A program made the translations under genes and the position numbers. A stretch of 64,000 nt of DNA from Nemertoderma westbladi (lineage: Eukaryota > Xenacoelomorpha > Nemertodermatida > Nemertodermatidae). Shown here one piece after another: positions 11,352 through 22,044 of the stretch (position 1 is its first letter; every line of letters begins with the position of its first letter). The DNA is taken from positions 31,551 through 95,550 of the forward strand of contig JAUCBJ010004929.1 in the NCBI GenBank assembly GCA_032718475.1. The letters are read 5' to 3'. The notes under the pieces are model-generated. The model was given only the letters and a program-made list of their open reading frames with translations. It had not been told where the DNA came from and ran no database searches.

Positions 11352-12677
11352 GCACTTACGTATGAGTCTGAAACCGACAGTGAGCTCCCCCTAACTATTC
11401 CTAACCGACAACCATCTTGGAAAGCGCCAACTTCCAACGTAGGAATCCGAGAATTTCCCGTAGTGCAGTTGAGAGTCCACGGGGTAAAAAATAGCTATAT
11501 AGTGAACGCCCTCCTGGACTCTGGCAGCACCGGAACGTTCATCGACAAAGAACTAGCCGAGGACATCTTTGCTGGACAACCCAAGTTCCGAACTAAGTTG
11601 AACCTTTCAGTAATTATGCAGGTTTGGAAATCTACAGTAGCTACAGACTACTATGTAGGCGCGTTGTCCACCCCCCAGGATGAACTAGGAGAACACAGTA
11701 TAAGGTCAGTAAAAATGGTGGCGATAAAGAACTTTGCTACCAGCCAAGTGGAACCTTATAACTGGGATGAAGACGATTTCACACAGCAGCATGAGATACC
11801 TAGATTCAACACCGACTACCCAGGGGTACAGATACTTATCGGCCAAAATGTGCATGAGGCGCTTGAGACATTAGAGAAACAGCCTGTTCGACCGCAACCA
11901 TTGCAAACCTATGTGGGAAGAACAAGAGTAGGTTGGTACTTCACTGGACCTTCCCGTAGGACACTCATGGAAAGGCTACCCAAAGATCAGGTCCATCAGG
12001 TGAGTAAATGGGAAGAAGACATCAGTGAAGGAGAGACGACCACACCTGAGGGAACACCATACTCCTCAGATAATTACGATATCGCCTCCAGAGGAGCAAC
12101 TTCTCAAGAACTGATTGAGACTCCGGACTGGTTAGGTGGACCCGACTTCCTAAGTAAAGAAGAAGATGAATGGCCTCCCCATCTTACCACAGCTGAGATT
12201 AGACAAGCCAAGGGAGCGGAGAAAGTTAAACCTAAAACCCGGGCAAGTAAATCAAGGTTATTTAAACCCACAATAGATCTGTCTGCACTACATATCTCCG
12301 GGGACGATGCTGTGGATCTAAACTCTCCCGCTACAAATGAATCTGTTGTGGAGACTAGAGAGAGAGACTGGAAATCTGGAACACCTGATGTCTCGCAAGG
12401 ACTCTTACCTCTCCTGCGGAGAGCAAATAGCCACAATAGCTCCTGGAATCGTCTTTGTAAGGCCGTCGTTTATTTAAAGCGATGCTTCCATCATCACTAT
12501 TTCAGGACAAAGAAGAAACCTGGAATTGTATTTGAAACACAACAACTCAATCGCCCATCTGGTCGTTTATGTTTACTGGGAAGAGACCAAGAACTGTCCG
12601 GAAACTATGGAAGGCAAGATACTCTTCCTATGACCACTTCCCTAATCCGACAAATATCTAGGGACTCCATAACGTAA
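11352..12677 (+). CDS. Protease fused to pol remnants (element C, two in-frame deletions)
   Basis: The frame is open from after the stop at 11351 to the TAA at 12675-12677; the first ATG is at 11463. The N-terminal part carries the BEL aspartic protease with DSGSTGTFID (about 11517-11550) and the following GQNVHEALE region. The RT and most of RNase H are missing: around 12070 the reading jumps straight to IASRGATSQELIETP, which in element B lies after RNase H. It then follows the B linker (TAEIRQAKGAEK) until about 12500 and jumps again to LNRPSGRLCLL, the last residues of B pol, so integrase is missing too. Both junctions keep the frame. The extra C-terminal tail of about 33 residues reads into sequence beyond the normal pol stop. 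Confidence 0.85.
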   Translation, partial: ALTYESETDSELPLTIPNRQPSWKAPTSNVGIREFPVVQLRVHGVKNSYIVNALLDSGSTGTFIDKELAEDIFAGQPKFRTKLNLSVIMQVWKSTVATDYYVGALSTPQDELGEHSIRSVKMVAIKNFATSQVEPYNWDEDDFTQQHEIPRFNTDYPGVQILIGQNVHEALETLEKQPVRPQPLQTYVGRTRVGWYFTGPSRRTLMERLPKDQVHQVSKWEEDISEGETTTPEGTPYSSDNYDIASRGATSQELIETPDWLGGPDFLSKEEDEWPPHLTTAEIRQAKGAEKVKPKTRASKSRLFKPTIDLSALHISGDDAVDLNSPATNESVVETRERDWKSGTPDVSQGLLPLLRRANSHNSSWNRLCKAVVYLKRCFHHHYFRTKKKPGIVFETQQLNRPSGRLCLLGRDQELSGNYGRQDTLPMTTSLIRQISRDSIT

Positions 12678-14252
12678 CAACATACGGAGTGGGTGTGTGA
12701 CTATATTATTTTATATTTTTTTTATTATTTTTATATCTATGTATGTATTATTATGTAATTTTATTATAATCGTTTTCTTTAATTTTATTTAGTAGAATGT
12801 TATTTTAGCGATTATTTAGTAGATTAGTGCAATATATATTCGCGTTTGTTACTTAATTACGTATATTATATATTTAGTCTGACAGCGAGAAATAATTATT
12901 TTCTCTTTTTCCTTACTGTCCGTATCATATTATAAATGCGTGACTACAGTAAGATGAAATGTCCGTACTTATTAAAAGTACAATAAAGCTCCACTATATT
13001 CAAGTATTATTGGTAGGCAGAGTATTAGGAATGCAAAGTTCAGATCCTCGTGTCTCGGCTAAACCAAGCTCTGGGTAGACCTTGGAAACGACTTGCCTCT
13101 TCTTACTGACATTGCTTTGTGCAATATTGCTCTCATACCGTATATTAAATAATACATATAGTAGCTTGATGTCCCTTTAACAGTAGCGTAAAACGCAAAA
13201 TAAATCTGTTAAACCCTTTGACCATCTGTAATTCTAGTCGATTAAGATATCGCGGCACCCACCGATATACTTGAAAGACAAAATTCTAGAATCAGTGGTT
13301 AACGTCCCCAGACAAGTTCTGGAATAAATCGGTGCCCATTTTAAATATTACATAGTTAATATTTATAAAAATCTATAAATCAAAATCTGTTAAAATTTAG
13401 ATCCTTTAAAATTCTAGTCGATTAAGATATCGTAGCACTTACCGATACTCTTAAAAGGACAAATTCCCTAGAATCAAGGATCCCAGTTCCCAGACAAGAT
13501 CTGGAATAAAATTGTGTCTATTTTAATATTAAATAATAAAATTTACGGGAATAATTTAAATTCATATCCTCTAATGAATTGGATAAATTGTCATTTTATA
13601 CAATTTATAACATTCCCAAAATTCCATTAATCAATAGATCATGGGAGCGGAGATTCACCCTATTAAGTGTATTAGTGTGCGAGAATCTCCAATATATAGT
13701 CAATAGCCGATAAAATTCATAAAATCATATATAAAGAGGGATATTGACAATTAAAGAATTACTATTAAATAGCATCCCAGATCTGTATGCATGAGAATTA
13801 CCCTAATTCTACTGCTAGCTTTCCATAATGTCACCATAGCAACCACCACGCTAGAATTAGAAGGAGTTAAAAGAGCAATAGAGAGCTTGCCCCATTGGAT
13901 AGCATACGGAATAAATAGCACACTGCTAGTATCCAGGGATACATAATAATAACGTGACATTCTGGAAGGCACTTGACTAACGGACAAATGACCCAAATGT
14001 GTGACAGAATGTATACAATTTGTGACAGTTGTGTGGAATTTGTGCGTTTATAGGTGAATGTTACTACTAAAGTGTGTTTACAGTAGCGAGTCGCAGTTGT
14101 GAAAGTAGCCCTATCTCTGTAGTAAGAACCTGAAGTAAATCTACGCCCTTGGGACGGACAGTGGAGTGACTCGTGCCGGTTGAGGGGTAGGCAGCGAAGA
14201 CCGCTAGCCTAAATATAATTGATTATAATATTAATAAACTCATATAGCAGCT
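12678..14252 (+). other. Element C region after pol, non-coding
   Basis: No supported gene. It holds a degenerate tandem duplication with a 180-bp period: ATTCTAGTCGATTAAGATATCG occurs at 13231 and 13411 with matching surroundings. The region is AT-rich and leads into the accessory frame at 14253. An opposite-strand frame at 13751-13996 has no recognisable features and I do not call it. Confidence 0.55.
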
Positions 14253-14456
14253 ATGATCACGTTGATAGAAGATGATCTTGGTATCAGGGAGCGATATACC
14301 CTACCGTTGAGATACTACGAGAGGTTGGAAAAGGGCCACGCGGAACGAGCACTGCAGGACCACTTCCGGGAGATGCACGAACAGCAACTGGTCGGGACCT
14401 ACGGGACGCCGTTGCTGGACAACGCGATCTTCCAACACTTCCACTACGTGGTGCTA

Positions 14457-17400
14457 TGGTCAGGTCAGGTATTCTAGGTCATTGATCAAGAAAACTTGCC
14501 ACCTCCATGCAGCATAAAGGAGGTGCCACCTGTAGCTGCATAGACCCTCTTACTAGGGCAAATCTGGTCCTGTAACTAGGACCCCCTTCGGTCTGGGATA
14601 AGGACGCCCTTGGTCCTGGATTAAGGACCCATATACTTGGCTGCAGGGGTATATGGCCTGACCAGGCAGATGGTGATCTACCAATGGCTGGTCAGGAGTA
14701 GAGTGTTCTCATGTCCACTCTGAGAGCACTTCACTGCGACCTGCACCTGGCAGCAAGGGTACAGGGCATGACCCAGCAGATGAGCTGCAACAGCCAATGG
14801 TGGGTCATGTGCGCCAGAGTAGATATGGGTGATGGGCCTCATATCTGACTCCATTGCGACACCCACCCTGTGGAATGGCAAACCAGGGTGCGGTATTTGC
14901 CCCGAGAGCTGACTCGGCAAAAAAGCACCCCCCAACCCCCACTATGGATTACATTAGCAATGCGGAGGTCCGGCCACTAGAGGCCAGTGGAATTACCGGA
15001 CACAATCGGCCTCACAGGCGTCAGTTAACTCCTGACCGGCTGCCTGTCTCACCCCCTACTGGAGAGAGAGCAGCCAACAATTCTTTGAGTCCCTTTCCTG
15101 ATGACCTTTCTGGCCCAAACCCAGGGTCACCAGGGAGGCCAGATTGTGATGGGGAGAGGGATTCTGGAGTTGGAGGCTACTCTCATGTTCCACCCCGACC
15201 AACAAAGCCATTGGTGAATCTGAGGCAAGTTACTAGACTAGCCTCAGTAAACACCCTAACACTCGGGTCCCCAATGCGACAAGGTGAGCTGACTGCCTTG
15301 GCAGATAAGCTTTCTCTTAGCGCAGTGGGTGTTCAAGAGCACCGAATGCAGACTGGACAGACTGATGAGGTTCTGATTAAGGACATGGGGGGCGGTTGGC
15401 GACTCGCCCTCGTGTCAGCAGATGATAGTGGCAATGGTGGAATTGGTCTATTGATGAATCCAACTGCACATGCAGCATTGGACAAAATAGACCAAATCTC
15501 TAACCGCATCATCCGTTGCCACTTCTCATGTTCTGGAAGACTGGCTAAGAAGTTTCCTAAGGTGGTTCTGATTGTGTGCTACTCTCCAACTAGTGTTGCC
15601 CCTGTAGATGAGGTGGAAAATTTCTACCACAATCTACAAGCAGCTACTGATGGAGTGGATCAGCATGCATTCTTAACATTCCTGGGAGACTTTAATGCAA
15701 GTCTGCATCAATCACCTACATCGCCCTGGGTCTATAGCAATAGTGTTAACCGAAATTCTGTCCATCTTCAGGATTTTATCTCTGGAAATGGATTGTTTTC
15801 GGCTGGAACCCAGTTCAAGAAGCGAACTGGAAAGCTATGGACTCATAGTGGACCCAGTGGTCACAAGTCCCAGATAGACCATATTCTGTTTCGTAGGAAA
15901 TACAGGAGCTCTATACAAGACTGTAATGCATTTACACTTCGACCCTTCTCCAGTGATCACCGCCTTATTGTGGCCAAGGTAAGACTTAGTCTGCGTGCTA
16001 GCAGAACAACGAAATCTGCCTTGCCGCGGCATGACTGGTCCTCTCTGTTGCAACAGCCAAGTGTGAGATCCAGCTTCACACTACAGCTGAGCAACAGGTA
16101 TGAGGCTCTTGCCTCTGAGGCGGCAGATCACTGTGAGGGCTATACTGCCTTTACAGAAGCAGTTAAGTTAGCAGCTGCAGAAACAGTTCCTGTATACCCT
16201 CGAAACAGGAAAAGGGCCCCCTGGACTGACAACAAAATTCAGAAGTGCCGAAATGACCTTCATAAGGCGCAGAAAGAGTCCCGACTCAAACAGACTACAG
16301 CGGCCAAGAATGCAGTTAAGGCTGCATCTAGGTCCCTGAACAGGCAGTACTCTGTTAATCTACAGGAGCTAATAAACCAACAGGTTGATGCCATCAATGA
16401 TGCTGACGACAGCAGGCAATCATCCCAGGCATGGAAATCAATCAATCTGCTTACTGGGCGGAAAAGCCAACCAACCACCAAGGTTAAGGCTGAATCACCA
16501 GCCGATCGCCTCAATGGTTGGAAAGCCCACTTTGAAAAGCTCCTCAATAATGACAGGGTATTGCCTGATAACTTTATAGAAGTAAAAGTGTCTGAGTCTG
16601 TACTCCCAGATATTCCCATTGGCGATATCTCCTTTGCAGAAGTGAAGGCTGCTGCAAAGAGCATTAAGACCAATCGTGCCAGTGGAGTAGATGGTGTTCC
16701 CCCTGAGGTCTTTAAAATACCTGAATGTTTAAAGCTCATCTATCCCATCATAGTAGACATGTACCGAACAACAAGAGTCCCACAAGAAATGAAAACAAAT
16801 AAGTTGGTGCCAGTTCCCAAGAAGGGCAACCTAACACTCTATGGTTCTTTTCGGGGAATCTCATTGATCTCGATTGCTGCAAAGCTATACAATAGGATTC
16901 TATTAAATCGCATCAGGGATCCCATTGAGAGACTGCTCCGTGGAAATCAGAATGGGTTCCGTAAAGGTCGTGGGACCATGGAGCCCATTTTGGCACTTAG
17001 AAGGATAATTGAAGAATTATCAAAAAAGAAAGACAGGCATCTGGCTGTTATCTTTGTTGACTTCTTCAAGGCCTTTGATTCAGTCTCTCGCTCACGTATG
17101 TTCAGCATACTTTCATTATATGGGATTCCTGATGAAATTATTGCAGCAATCAGATCAATATACGATGGTTCGACAACATTTGTGTCTACTGTTGACGGTG
17201 ACACAGAACCATTTGAAGTGTTATGGGGCGTCCTCCAAGGAGACACACTTGCACCATTCTTGTTCATTATTGTGGTTGACTATGTTCTACGCATGTCCTT
17301 AGATCATCATAATGATGATGGGGTGATGATAACTCCACCTACTGGCTCCAGAAGTCGAGGAAATCCTGCCAAGTACCTAACTGATCTAGACTTTGCTGAT

Positions 17401-18222
17401 GACTTAGGAGTACTCTCAGAATCATTAGAGGGAGCCCAACGGCTCCTCAGCTCATTAGAACATGCTGCTTCTAGTGTTGGTCTTTTTATTAACTCCAGAA
17501 AGACCAAAATTCTGACTGTTAACTTTGAAAGTCCTCAGCAAGTCTCTGGTCGGATGAGCATAAGCTCAAAGGATGGTATGCTTGAGCATGTGGACGACTT
17601 CTGTTACCTGGGATCATGGATCCGGAAGTCAGGTGAGGACCTTCGAATACGTAAGGGAAAGGCATGGACAGCCTTGAATAGGCTTTCCAGGATTTGGAAA
17701 TCACCGAGAATTAATCGGAAACTTAAGGTCCGATTATTTAGAGCAGCAGTAGTTCCAGTACTCCTCTACGGGAGTCCATGCTGGGCTCTAACTGCTGAGG
17801 ACACCAAATCTCTGGATGGCACATTCACAAGAATGCTACGCCGGGTTCATTGTGTCAAGTACAATGCACACATCTCCAACCAGACACTATATAACATTGG
17901 AGGTGTCTCATTGGTTCCCCCAAGCTTGACACTAGAACAAAATCGCCTCCGCTTTGCAGGACATTGCTTTCGCCGTGAGGACCAGCCAGTGCATAATCTT
18001 GTACTTTGGCAGCCTCATGGAGTGAATAAGCATGGTGGACAGCCCATGACTTTCTTGAGACGCATCTTAAAGGACACTGGCCTTAAAGATGCGGATGATC
18101 TAGCAAATGTCATGGGTGATAGGGAGTTGTGGCGGTGCAATTTTGTTGACAAGCCGGCACAGCATTCTTAAAAATGCAGCTGCAATGCAGCATGCCGATC
18201 CTAGTAGTAGTAGTAGTAGTAG
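14457..18222 (+). mobile_element. RTE-like LINE, copy 2 (full length)
   Basis: It begins TGGTCAGGTCAGG and ends with a TAG-repeat tail. Start and end agree with copy 5 (54654-58413), which defines the full length of about 3.76 kb. A 5' untranslated region of about 400 bp contains two related units about 110 bp apart (GGGTATATGGCCTGACC near 14647 and GGGTACAGGGCATGACC near 14757), which may act as internal promoter repeats. A single long ORF follows. I could not find a target-site duplication, although truncated copies 3 and 4 have long ones. It is inserted in an accessory frame of element C. Confidence 0.93.
14875..18171 (+). CDS. RTE-like LINE ORF: endonuclease and reverse transcriptase
   Basis: One uninterrupted ORF of about 1,098 residues from the first ATG (14875) to a TAA at 18169-18171. 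The N-terminal 140 residues are Pro-rich and not recognised. An apurinic-like endonuclease follows (SAVGVQEHRMQ, FLGDFNASLH, SQIDHILFRRKYRSSIQD, FSSDHRLI; about residues 145-380). Next come a basic linker, then RT with RASGVDGVPPE, FRGISLIS, VDFFKAFDS, LQGDTLAPFLF and FADD. The endonuclease nicks the target and RT copies the RNA from the nick. The single-ORF layout and the W-T-H then QIDHIL pattern fit the RTE group. All visible catalytic residues are present, so this copy may be competent. Confidence 0.9.
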   Translation: MANQGAVFAPRADSAKKHPPTPTMDYISNAEVRPLEASGITGHNRPHRRQLTPDRLPVSPPTGERAANNSLSPFPDDLSGPNPGSPGRPDCDGERDSGVGGYSHVPPRPTKPLVNLRQVTRLASVNTLTLGSPMRQGELTALADKLSLSAVGVQEHRMQTGQTDEVLIKDMGGGWRLALVSADDSGNGGIGLLMNPTAHAALDKIDQISNRIIRCHFSCSGRLAKKFPKVVLIVCYSPTSVAPVDEVENFYHNLQAATDGVDQHAFLTFLGDFNASLHQSPTSPWVYSNSVNRNSVHLQDFISGNGLFSAGTQFKKRTGKLWTHSGPSGHKSQIDHILFRRKYRSSIQDCNAFTLRPFSSDHRLIVAKVRLSLRASRTTKSALPRHDWSSLLQQPSVRSSFTLQLSNRYEALASEAADHCEGYTAFTEAVKLAAAETVPVYPRNRKRAPWTDNKIQKCRNDLHKAQKESRLKQTTAAKNAVKAASRSLNRQYSVNLQELINQQVDAINDADDSRQSSQAWKSINLLTGRKSQPTTKVKAESPADRLNGWKAHFEKLLNNDRVLPDNFIEVKVSESVLPDIPIGDISFAEVKAAAKSIKTNRASGVDGVPPEVFKIPECLKLIYPIIVDMYRTTRVPQEMKTNKLVPVPKKGNLTLYGSFRGISLISIAAKLYNRILLNRIRDPIERLLRGNQNGFRKGRGTMEPILALRRIIEELSKKKDRHLAVIFVDFFKAFDSVSRSRMFSILSLYGIPDEIIAAIRSIYDGSTTFVSTVDGDTEPFEVLWGVLQGDTLAPFLFIIVVDYVLRMSLDHHNDDGVMITPPTGSRSRGNPAKYLTDLDFADDLGVLSESLEGAQRLLSSLEHAASSVGLFINSRKTKILTVNFESPQQVSGRMSISSKDGMLEHVDDFCYLGSWIRKSGEDLRIRKGKAWTALNRLSRIWKSPRINRKLKVRLFRAAVVPVLLYGSPCWALTAEDTKSLDGTFTRMLRRVHCVKYNAHISNQTLYNIGGVSLVPPSLTLEQNRLRFAGHCFRREDQPVHNLVLWQPHGVNKHGGQPMTFLRRILKDTGLKDADDLANVMGDRELWRCNFVDKPAQHS

Positions 18223-18649
18223 CAAGCGTTTGTTGATAGCTTAATATGCGGCTACGCTAGTCAAACTACCACGGAGGACGATGGCCGTTATATAAAACTG
18301 CCAATGTCAAAGGAACAACTCACGCGTGAATTGGACTATAGAAAATTCACCGCTCGCTATACGCATCGTAATGGTACGTATATGGACTTCTTAACTACTG
18401 GTCATCCTATTGATTTACACAATACGGACGATGTAGACACCGAAAGGGAAATGGTTCTATTTAAATATCCTACCCAGCGGAGTCGGAACGATAAACCGAG
18501 AATCAAACACAAAAATTTTATTCGAAACCAACTCTAAAAAAAGGATGTTAAAGAACCGGATAAACGCAATGACTTCAACGTATATTTGGAATTCTTGAGA
18601 GAAACATTGTAAAACTGGAGAAAGATCACCCGCGTTTCCACTACAAGAC

Positions 18650-18961
18650 GTGCGTCTTTGGTATTATCACGATAAATGCCCTAGACCCAACCAAAAAACG
18701 GAAAGACATAAACCACCGCGGAGACGTTGTGCTAAACCCAGTTTTACTCGCTATACTTACGGGAGTTTCGAGCGAAACTTGTTCGACGTATCACCTACGC
18801 TCGCTCGACTCAGACAATCCTTAAATAAACCGATGATCAGAGTTCCGGAATACTTGATCAGACCTCCTCATTCCCCAATGAGACCTCAGACTCTTGATCC
18901 TAATAGTATGACGGATCCTCCTGAGCTGTACTCACTTTTCAAAGATCTAGTGTTACCCTAA
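18650..18961 (+). CDS. Accessory ORF of element C, unknown
   Basis: This frame of about 100 codons has no ATG at its first codon, so the true start is uncertain. The product is basic and Pro-rich (KPPRRRCAKPSF, then RPPHSPMRPQTLD) and ends at a TAA. Just before it, the previous accessory frame continues for about 21 codons beyond its stop at 18537, so the region may be a once longer coding unit now broken by stops. I do not recognise the family. It is placed between pol and the 3' LTR like the other accessory frames. Confidence 0.35.
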   Translation: MRLWYYHDKCPRPNQKTERHKPPRRRCAKPSFTRYTYGSFERNLFDVSPTLARLRQSLNKPMIRVPEYLIRPPHSPMRPQTLDPNSMTDPPELYSLFKDLVLP

Positions 18962-19377
18962 CAATTAGGCGGTGGCACTCCGGTTGTGGGCTCCTTAGAT
19001 ATTCGCCCATTCCACCTTGCTGGATTGGGACGCGGACATTTAATATCGCCGTTCAACCCGTATAATCGTCCCAGTTTAACCCCGCTACAACCTGGCACCA
19101 AGGTGGAAGAGAGCGTTGTTCAAACGCGTTAGACGCTATTCTACAAAGGATCGGAAAAAGAACCTACGCTTGTTCAGATAAACGTAAATTGCAGCAGCAA
19201 GTCCAAGTGGTAAAAGAATTAGCTTTACCTCAGTACGATCGGGAGATCCAGAATCTCAAAGAAGATATCGAACTTGGACAACCCTACTCCCTGCGAGAGT
19301 TTTGGACGAGCGCATCCAGCGACAAGAGGAGGAAAATCAGCTCGAGGAAAAGCATATCGAAATGGACGAGATACCGA
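18962..19377 (+). other. Element C 3' end with a short coding remnant
   Basis: A frame starting at 19189 gives a charged, helical peptide (QNLKEDIELGQPYSLREFW) that runs directly into the 3' LTR. This indicates a deletion that removed the original polypurine tract and the first bases of the LTR. Nothing else is recognised. Confidence 0.4.
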
Positions 19378-20429
19378 TGTATGTGTACTTTAGCAGACAT
19401 AACAAGCCACTTTATGCCGCAATGCGTCAAAATACTCTTAGCACAGTGTAGTTCCGATGACTCAAATGACGACATCTACCAGCTGATTTGCTGACGTGGA
19501 ATTTGCCATTGCCCCTATGGGTTCTTTGTTCGGCTCAGCCAATCAGGGCGATTTTCATTTTATGTGGGACAGTAGCCATGTAAAACGAGGATAGGCGAGT
19601 CAGTGTTAGTTTTCCACCTTTCCTGAGCCCAGAACATCGGCTTTGGAATGATTCTGAGTTTCAGACTTTAGCCAAACATTAGACGGCTTGATTATATGAA
19701 CATATAACTGTTATCAATCCACAAATTTACACATACCGGCCATACTGCATTATTTTACTGTCGGTTATTAATTGTCATATATGTTGATGGATATATTGTT
19801 ATATTTGGAGAACACCTATATACTTATAAAAAATCATAAAAACCCCAATCTTCTTGATTACTGAAGGTTAGAGGACAGGTTACCTGTAGCAATTGCGACT
19901 TACATTATAGTGGTTTTGGTGTGAATTAAATGCTATTTCATAATCTCTACATGTGCCAGTTGCTATTCTCCTTATATATGATCAAATTAAGTGAAGGTCG
20001 GCAGATCAGTGTGCAGCAGTGTGAGGTAGTATGCAGGAGTGTGACAGATAACAAAGCATTTCCTAAAGAATGCGCTTTATACGAAAATCATTAGCCATCC
20101 CGTTGTGTTTAGTGTAAGTCATAACTCTGTTTACATACTTAGAGCGCCACGTCCTAAAGGAATTGTTAATATTTCCCGAAAGTAAATAATATTTGTCAGA
20201 GATATTATAGTAACTCGTAATCGAATAATACAGTAAGTCTACACCGCAATAAGATCAAAGCATCCGAATCCAGTCTCCCTTAACAGTGGGTGAATGGTCG
20301 CGCATAGGCTGGTTTCGGCTAATGTTACTTTATATGTACTAAATAGTTTTATAGGCTAAAGTCGATTTATAAACTAGAAGACACCTAAAATTGGCAGGTT
20401 AAACTGCTAAAGGTCTAAAAGCGCGAACA
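19378..20429 (+). repeat. 3' LTR of BEL element C
   Basis: It matches the 5' LTR from TGTATGTGTACTTTAGC to GCGCGAACA, then the target duplication AATAT at 20430-20434. It lacks about the first 60 bp of the 5' LTR, so its beginning was lost by deletion or by recombination between the short internal repeats. Two small insertions (near 19815 and 19900) and about 16 substitutions separate it from the 5' copy by eye. Confidence 0.88.
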
Positions 20430-21004
20430 AATATAACTTCATAGTTTTGCGGATTGTAAATTACAAAGCTAGAAAAGATGTTAATTTTCAAATAATACAC
20501 CCTCTAGCGGCAGACAGGGGAACTTCAGACTACTCTATGACTCCGCAAAAGATATGGACTATGCCTTAGTAGATGCCTACCGAGTTTAAACCTATACGGA
20601 ATGAAAATAGCAAAGTTAGAGAAGATGTTATTTTTCAGATCATACGCCCTCTAGCGGCAGACTATGGAACTGCAGACGGCTGGATATAGGTAAGAGTAAT
20701 TAGTAATCAGAGGTGTCACGAGAGGGAGGCGGGGCGCTTGGATACAACTACTATTAATAAGCTGTTGCTTGGTTAAAGCTAATTGGGGGTCAAAGGTCAA
20801 CGATAAAGCTGCCTGGATATAGATAAGAGTAATTAGTTACAAGTAAGGGAGCTGTATGTGTATACCCTATGTCTAAGTATGGCTAAGAAATCAATGTATA
20901 AAGTAAAAGTAATACAATTAATTTATTTAAAATAAAATACAAATAATTAATTAAAATTAAATATAAATAAATAGGTATTAATAAATAAAAGAGTCGCGGT
21001 GTCA
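20430..21004. repeat. Dispersed repeat D/X (CCCTCTAGCGGCAG family), right part
   Basis: The 234-bp tandem repeat broken by element C resumes here. A second CCCTCTAGCGGCAGAC block is at about 20645. CTGGATATAG-GTAAGAGTAATTAGT occurs twice, at about 20682 and 20816. An AT-rich segment (20830-21000) follows that is also present, inverted, at 63463-63630. In the 63-kb copy the two segments come in the opposite order, which suggests a tandem or circularly permuted repeat unit. No gene seen. Confidence 0.65.
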
Positions 21005-21356
21005 CTTATGACACCCTTTGCTCCTCTCGGTGACAGTGGGACCCAACTGATGACCCATTGTGTGTCAGGGCGCTAATCAGTCTGATTAATTAGGATAATC
21101 AATTAAACCCTAATTAGGAGTCGTAAAACACCTACAGTCCCAATCCCAATAAACATTAACTTTGTCATTTTGGCGGCCAAAACGACCAAAATGGCCAAAT
21201 ATTAATTGCGGCATTCATGAAAGGAACTTCTGAGGCAAGTTGGGTTGTCAATCACAGCCAGTGAATAGAGGCTGAGTGTAAGTAAAGCCCAGGATGTTGG
21301 CAGATAGAAAAAGGCTTCGATTTCCGGACTTTCCCTCCCCATCCCCAACTCCCCCA

Positions 21357-21373
21357 CCCCCCCCCCCCCCCCC
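21357..21373. repeat. Poly-C tract (17 bp)
   Basis: An uninterrupted C run preceded by C-rich sequence. Similar runs are at 37692-37709 and 63172-63199. Length may be unreliable because of sequencing. Confidence 0.9.
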
Positions 21374-21936
21374 GGACAGTTCCGTTCCGTTCGAGTAGGA
21401 CACTACTATGTTTTATATTTCGCACCTTTATTTTTCATTTTGTAAGGTAAACGGACCGCTTGTATCCAGACAAGTTGTACAGTATCCAATTTCCCTTTCT
21501 TAGCTCAGAAATTTATATTTTGCATCCCATTTTGGATCGCAATGTGACCCACGCTTTCTGGCAATGGGACCTAAAGCTCTTTGGAACCTAACGCTCTTTG
21601 GGACGTAACGCGACTTTACCTCTTTGTTTTGTACAGGTCACAATGAGCGTTATGTACCATTGCTATTTAAAGGAGCAGGTTAGTAAAGGAGCAAGTTACA
21701 GAGGTGTGACGGGGGATTCAAAACAATTAACGAAAGTTAACACATGTAACAAGATTATGCAGGTCTTTATAATTGGGTCTTTGTTTTGTAGTCAACCCGC
21801 AGTGTCCGCGAATTATACATTGTAAAAAAATATTAAAAAGATTGTTATTATAAAAAAAAATTTAAAATTAACATCCCAAAATTAATTTATGGACATCCAT
21901 TAATTAGTTATTTCATTACGATTCTGATTGGTTGGT

Positions 21937-22044
21937 AAATTAATTTCGGGACATCCATAAATTAATTTCGGGACGTCCATAAATTAATTTCGGGACGTCC
22001 ATAAATTAATTTCGGGAAGTCCATAAATTAATTTCGGGACGTTC
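21937..22044. repeat. 22-bp tandem repeat, about 5 units
   Basis: The unit AAATTAATTTCGGGACGTCCAT repeats with single-base variants (GACATCC, GAAGTCC, GACGTTC). It lies in the middle of the foldback element. A related single unit (TTAATTTATGGACATCCAT) is just upstream at about 21880. Confidence 0.9.

Larger units (their letters stand above)
14253..18537 (+). pseudogene. Accessory ORF of element C (LIEDD family), split by a LINE
   Basis: An ATG at 14253 opens a frame beginning MITLIEDDLGIRERY. It reads to 14456, where the RTE-like LINE copy 2 interrupts it, and resumes in the same frame at 18223 through to the TAA at 18535-18537, about 172 codons in all. Without the LINE there is no stop or shift. 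Element B has a related frame at the same place after pol (41835-41963 minus, LIEDDHELRERY; next frame begins MMDEQLRWEFNY against MSKEQLTRELDY here). I see no signal peptide, membrane segment or known enzyme motif, so env is unlikely. The sequence is charged. Function unknown. Confidence 0.55.
4173..20429 (+). mobile_element. BEL/Pao LTR retrotransposon C (deleted, non-autonomous)
   Basis: Two direct repeats of about 1.05-1.09 kb (4173-5265 and 19378-20429) begin with TG and end with CA. They are flanked by a 5-bp target duplication AATAT at 4168-4172 and 20430-20434, as expected for integrase-mediated insertion. Between them are a long leader, a decayed gag, a protease ORF fused to remnants of pol by two in-frame deletions, and a 3' region with accessory frames. 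It contains later insertions: a TTAA-flanked MITE at 7076-7921 and a full-length RTE-like LINE at 14457-18222. By eye the two LTRs differ at roughly 16 substitutions plus small indels, so insertion is fairly recent although the coding region is broken. RT and integrase are missing, so mobilisation must have been in trans. Confidence 0.92.
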
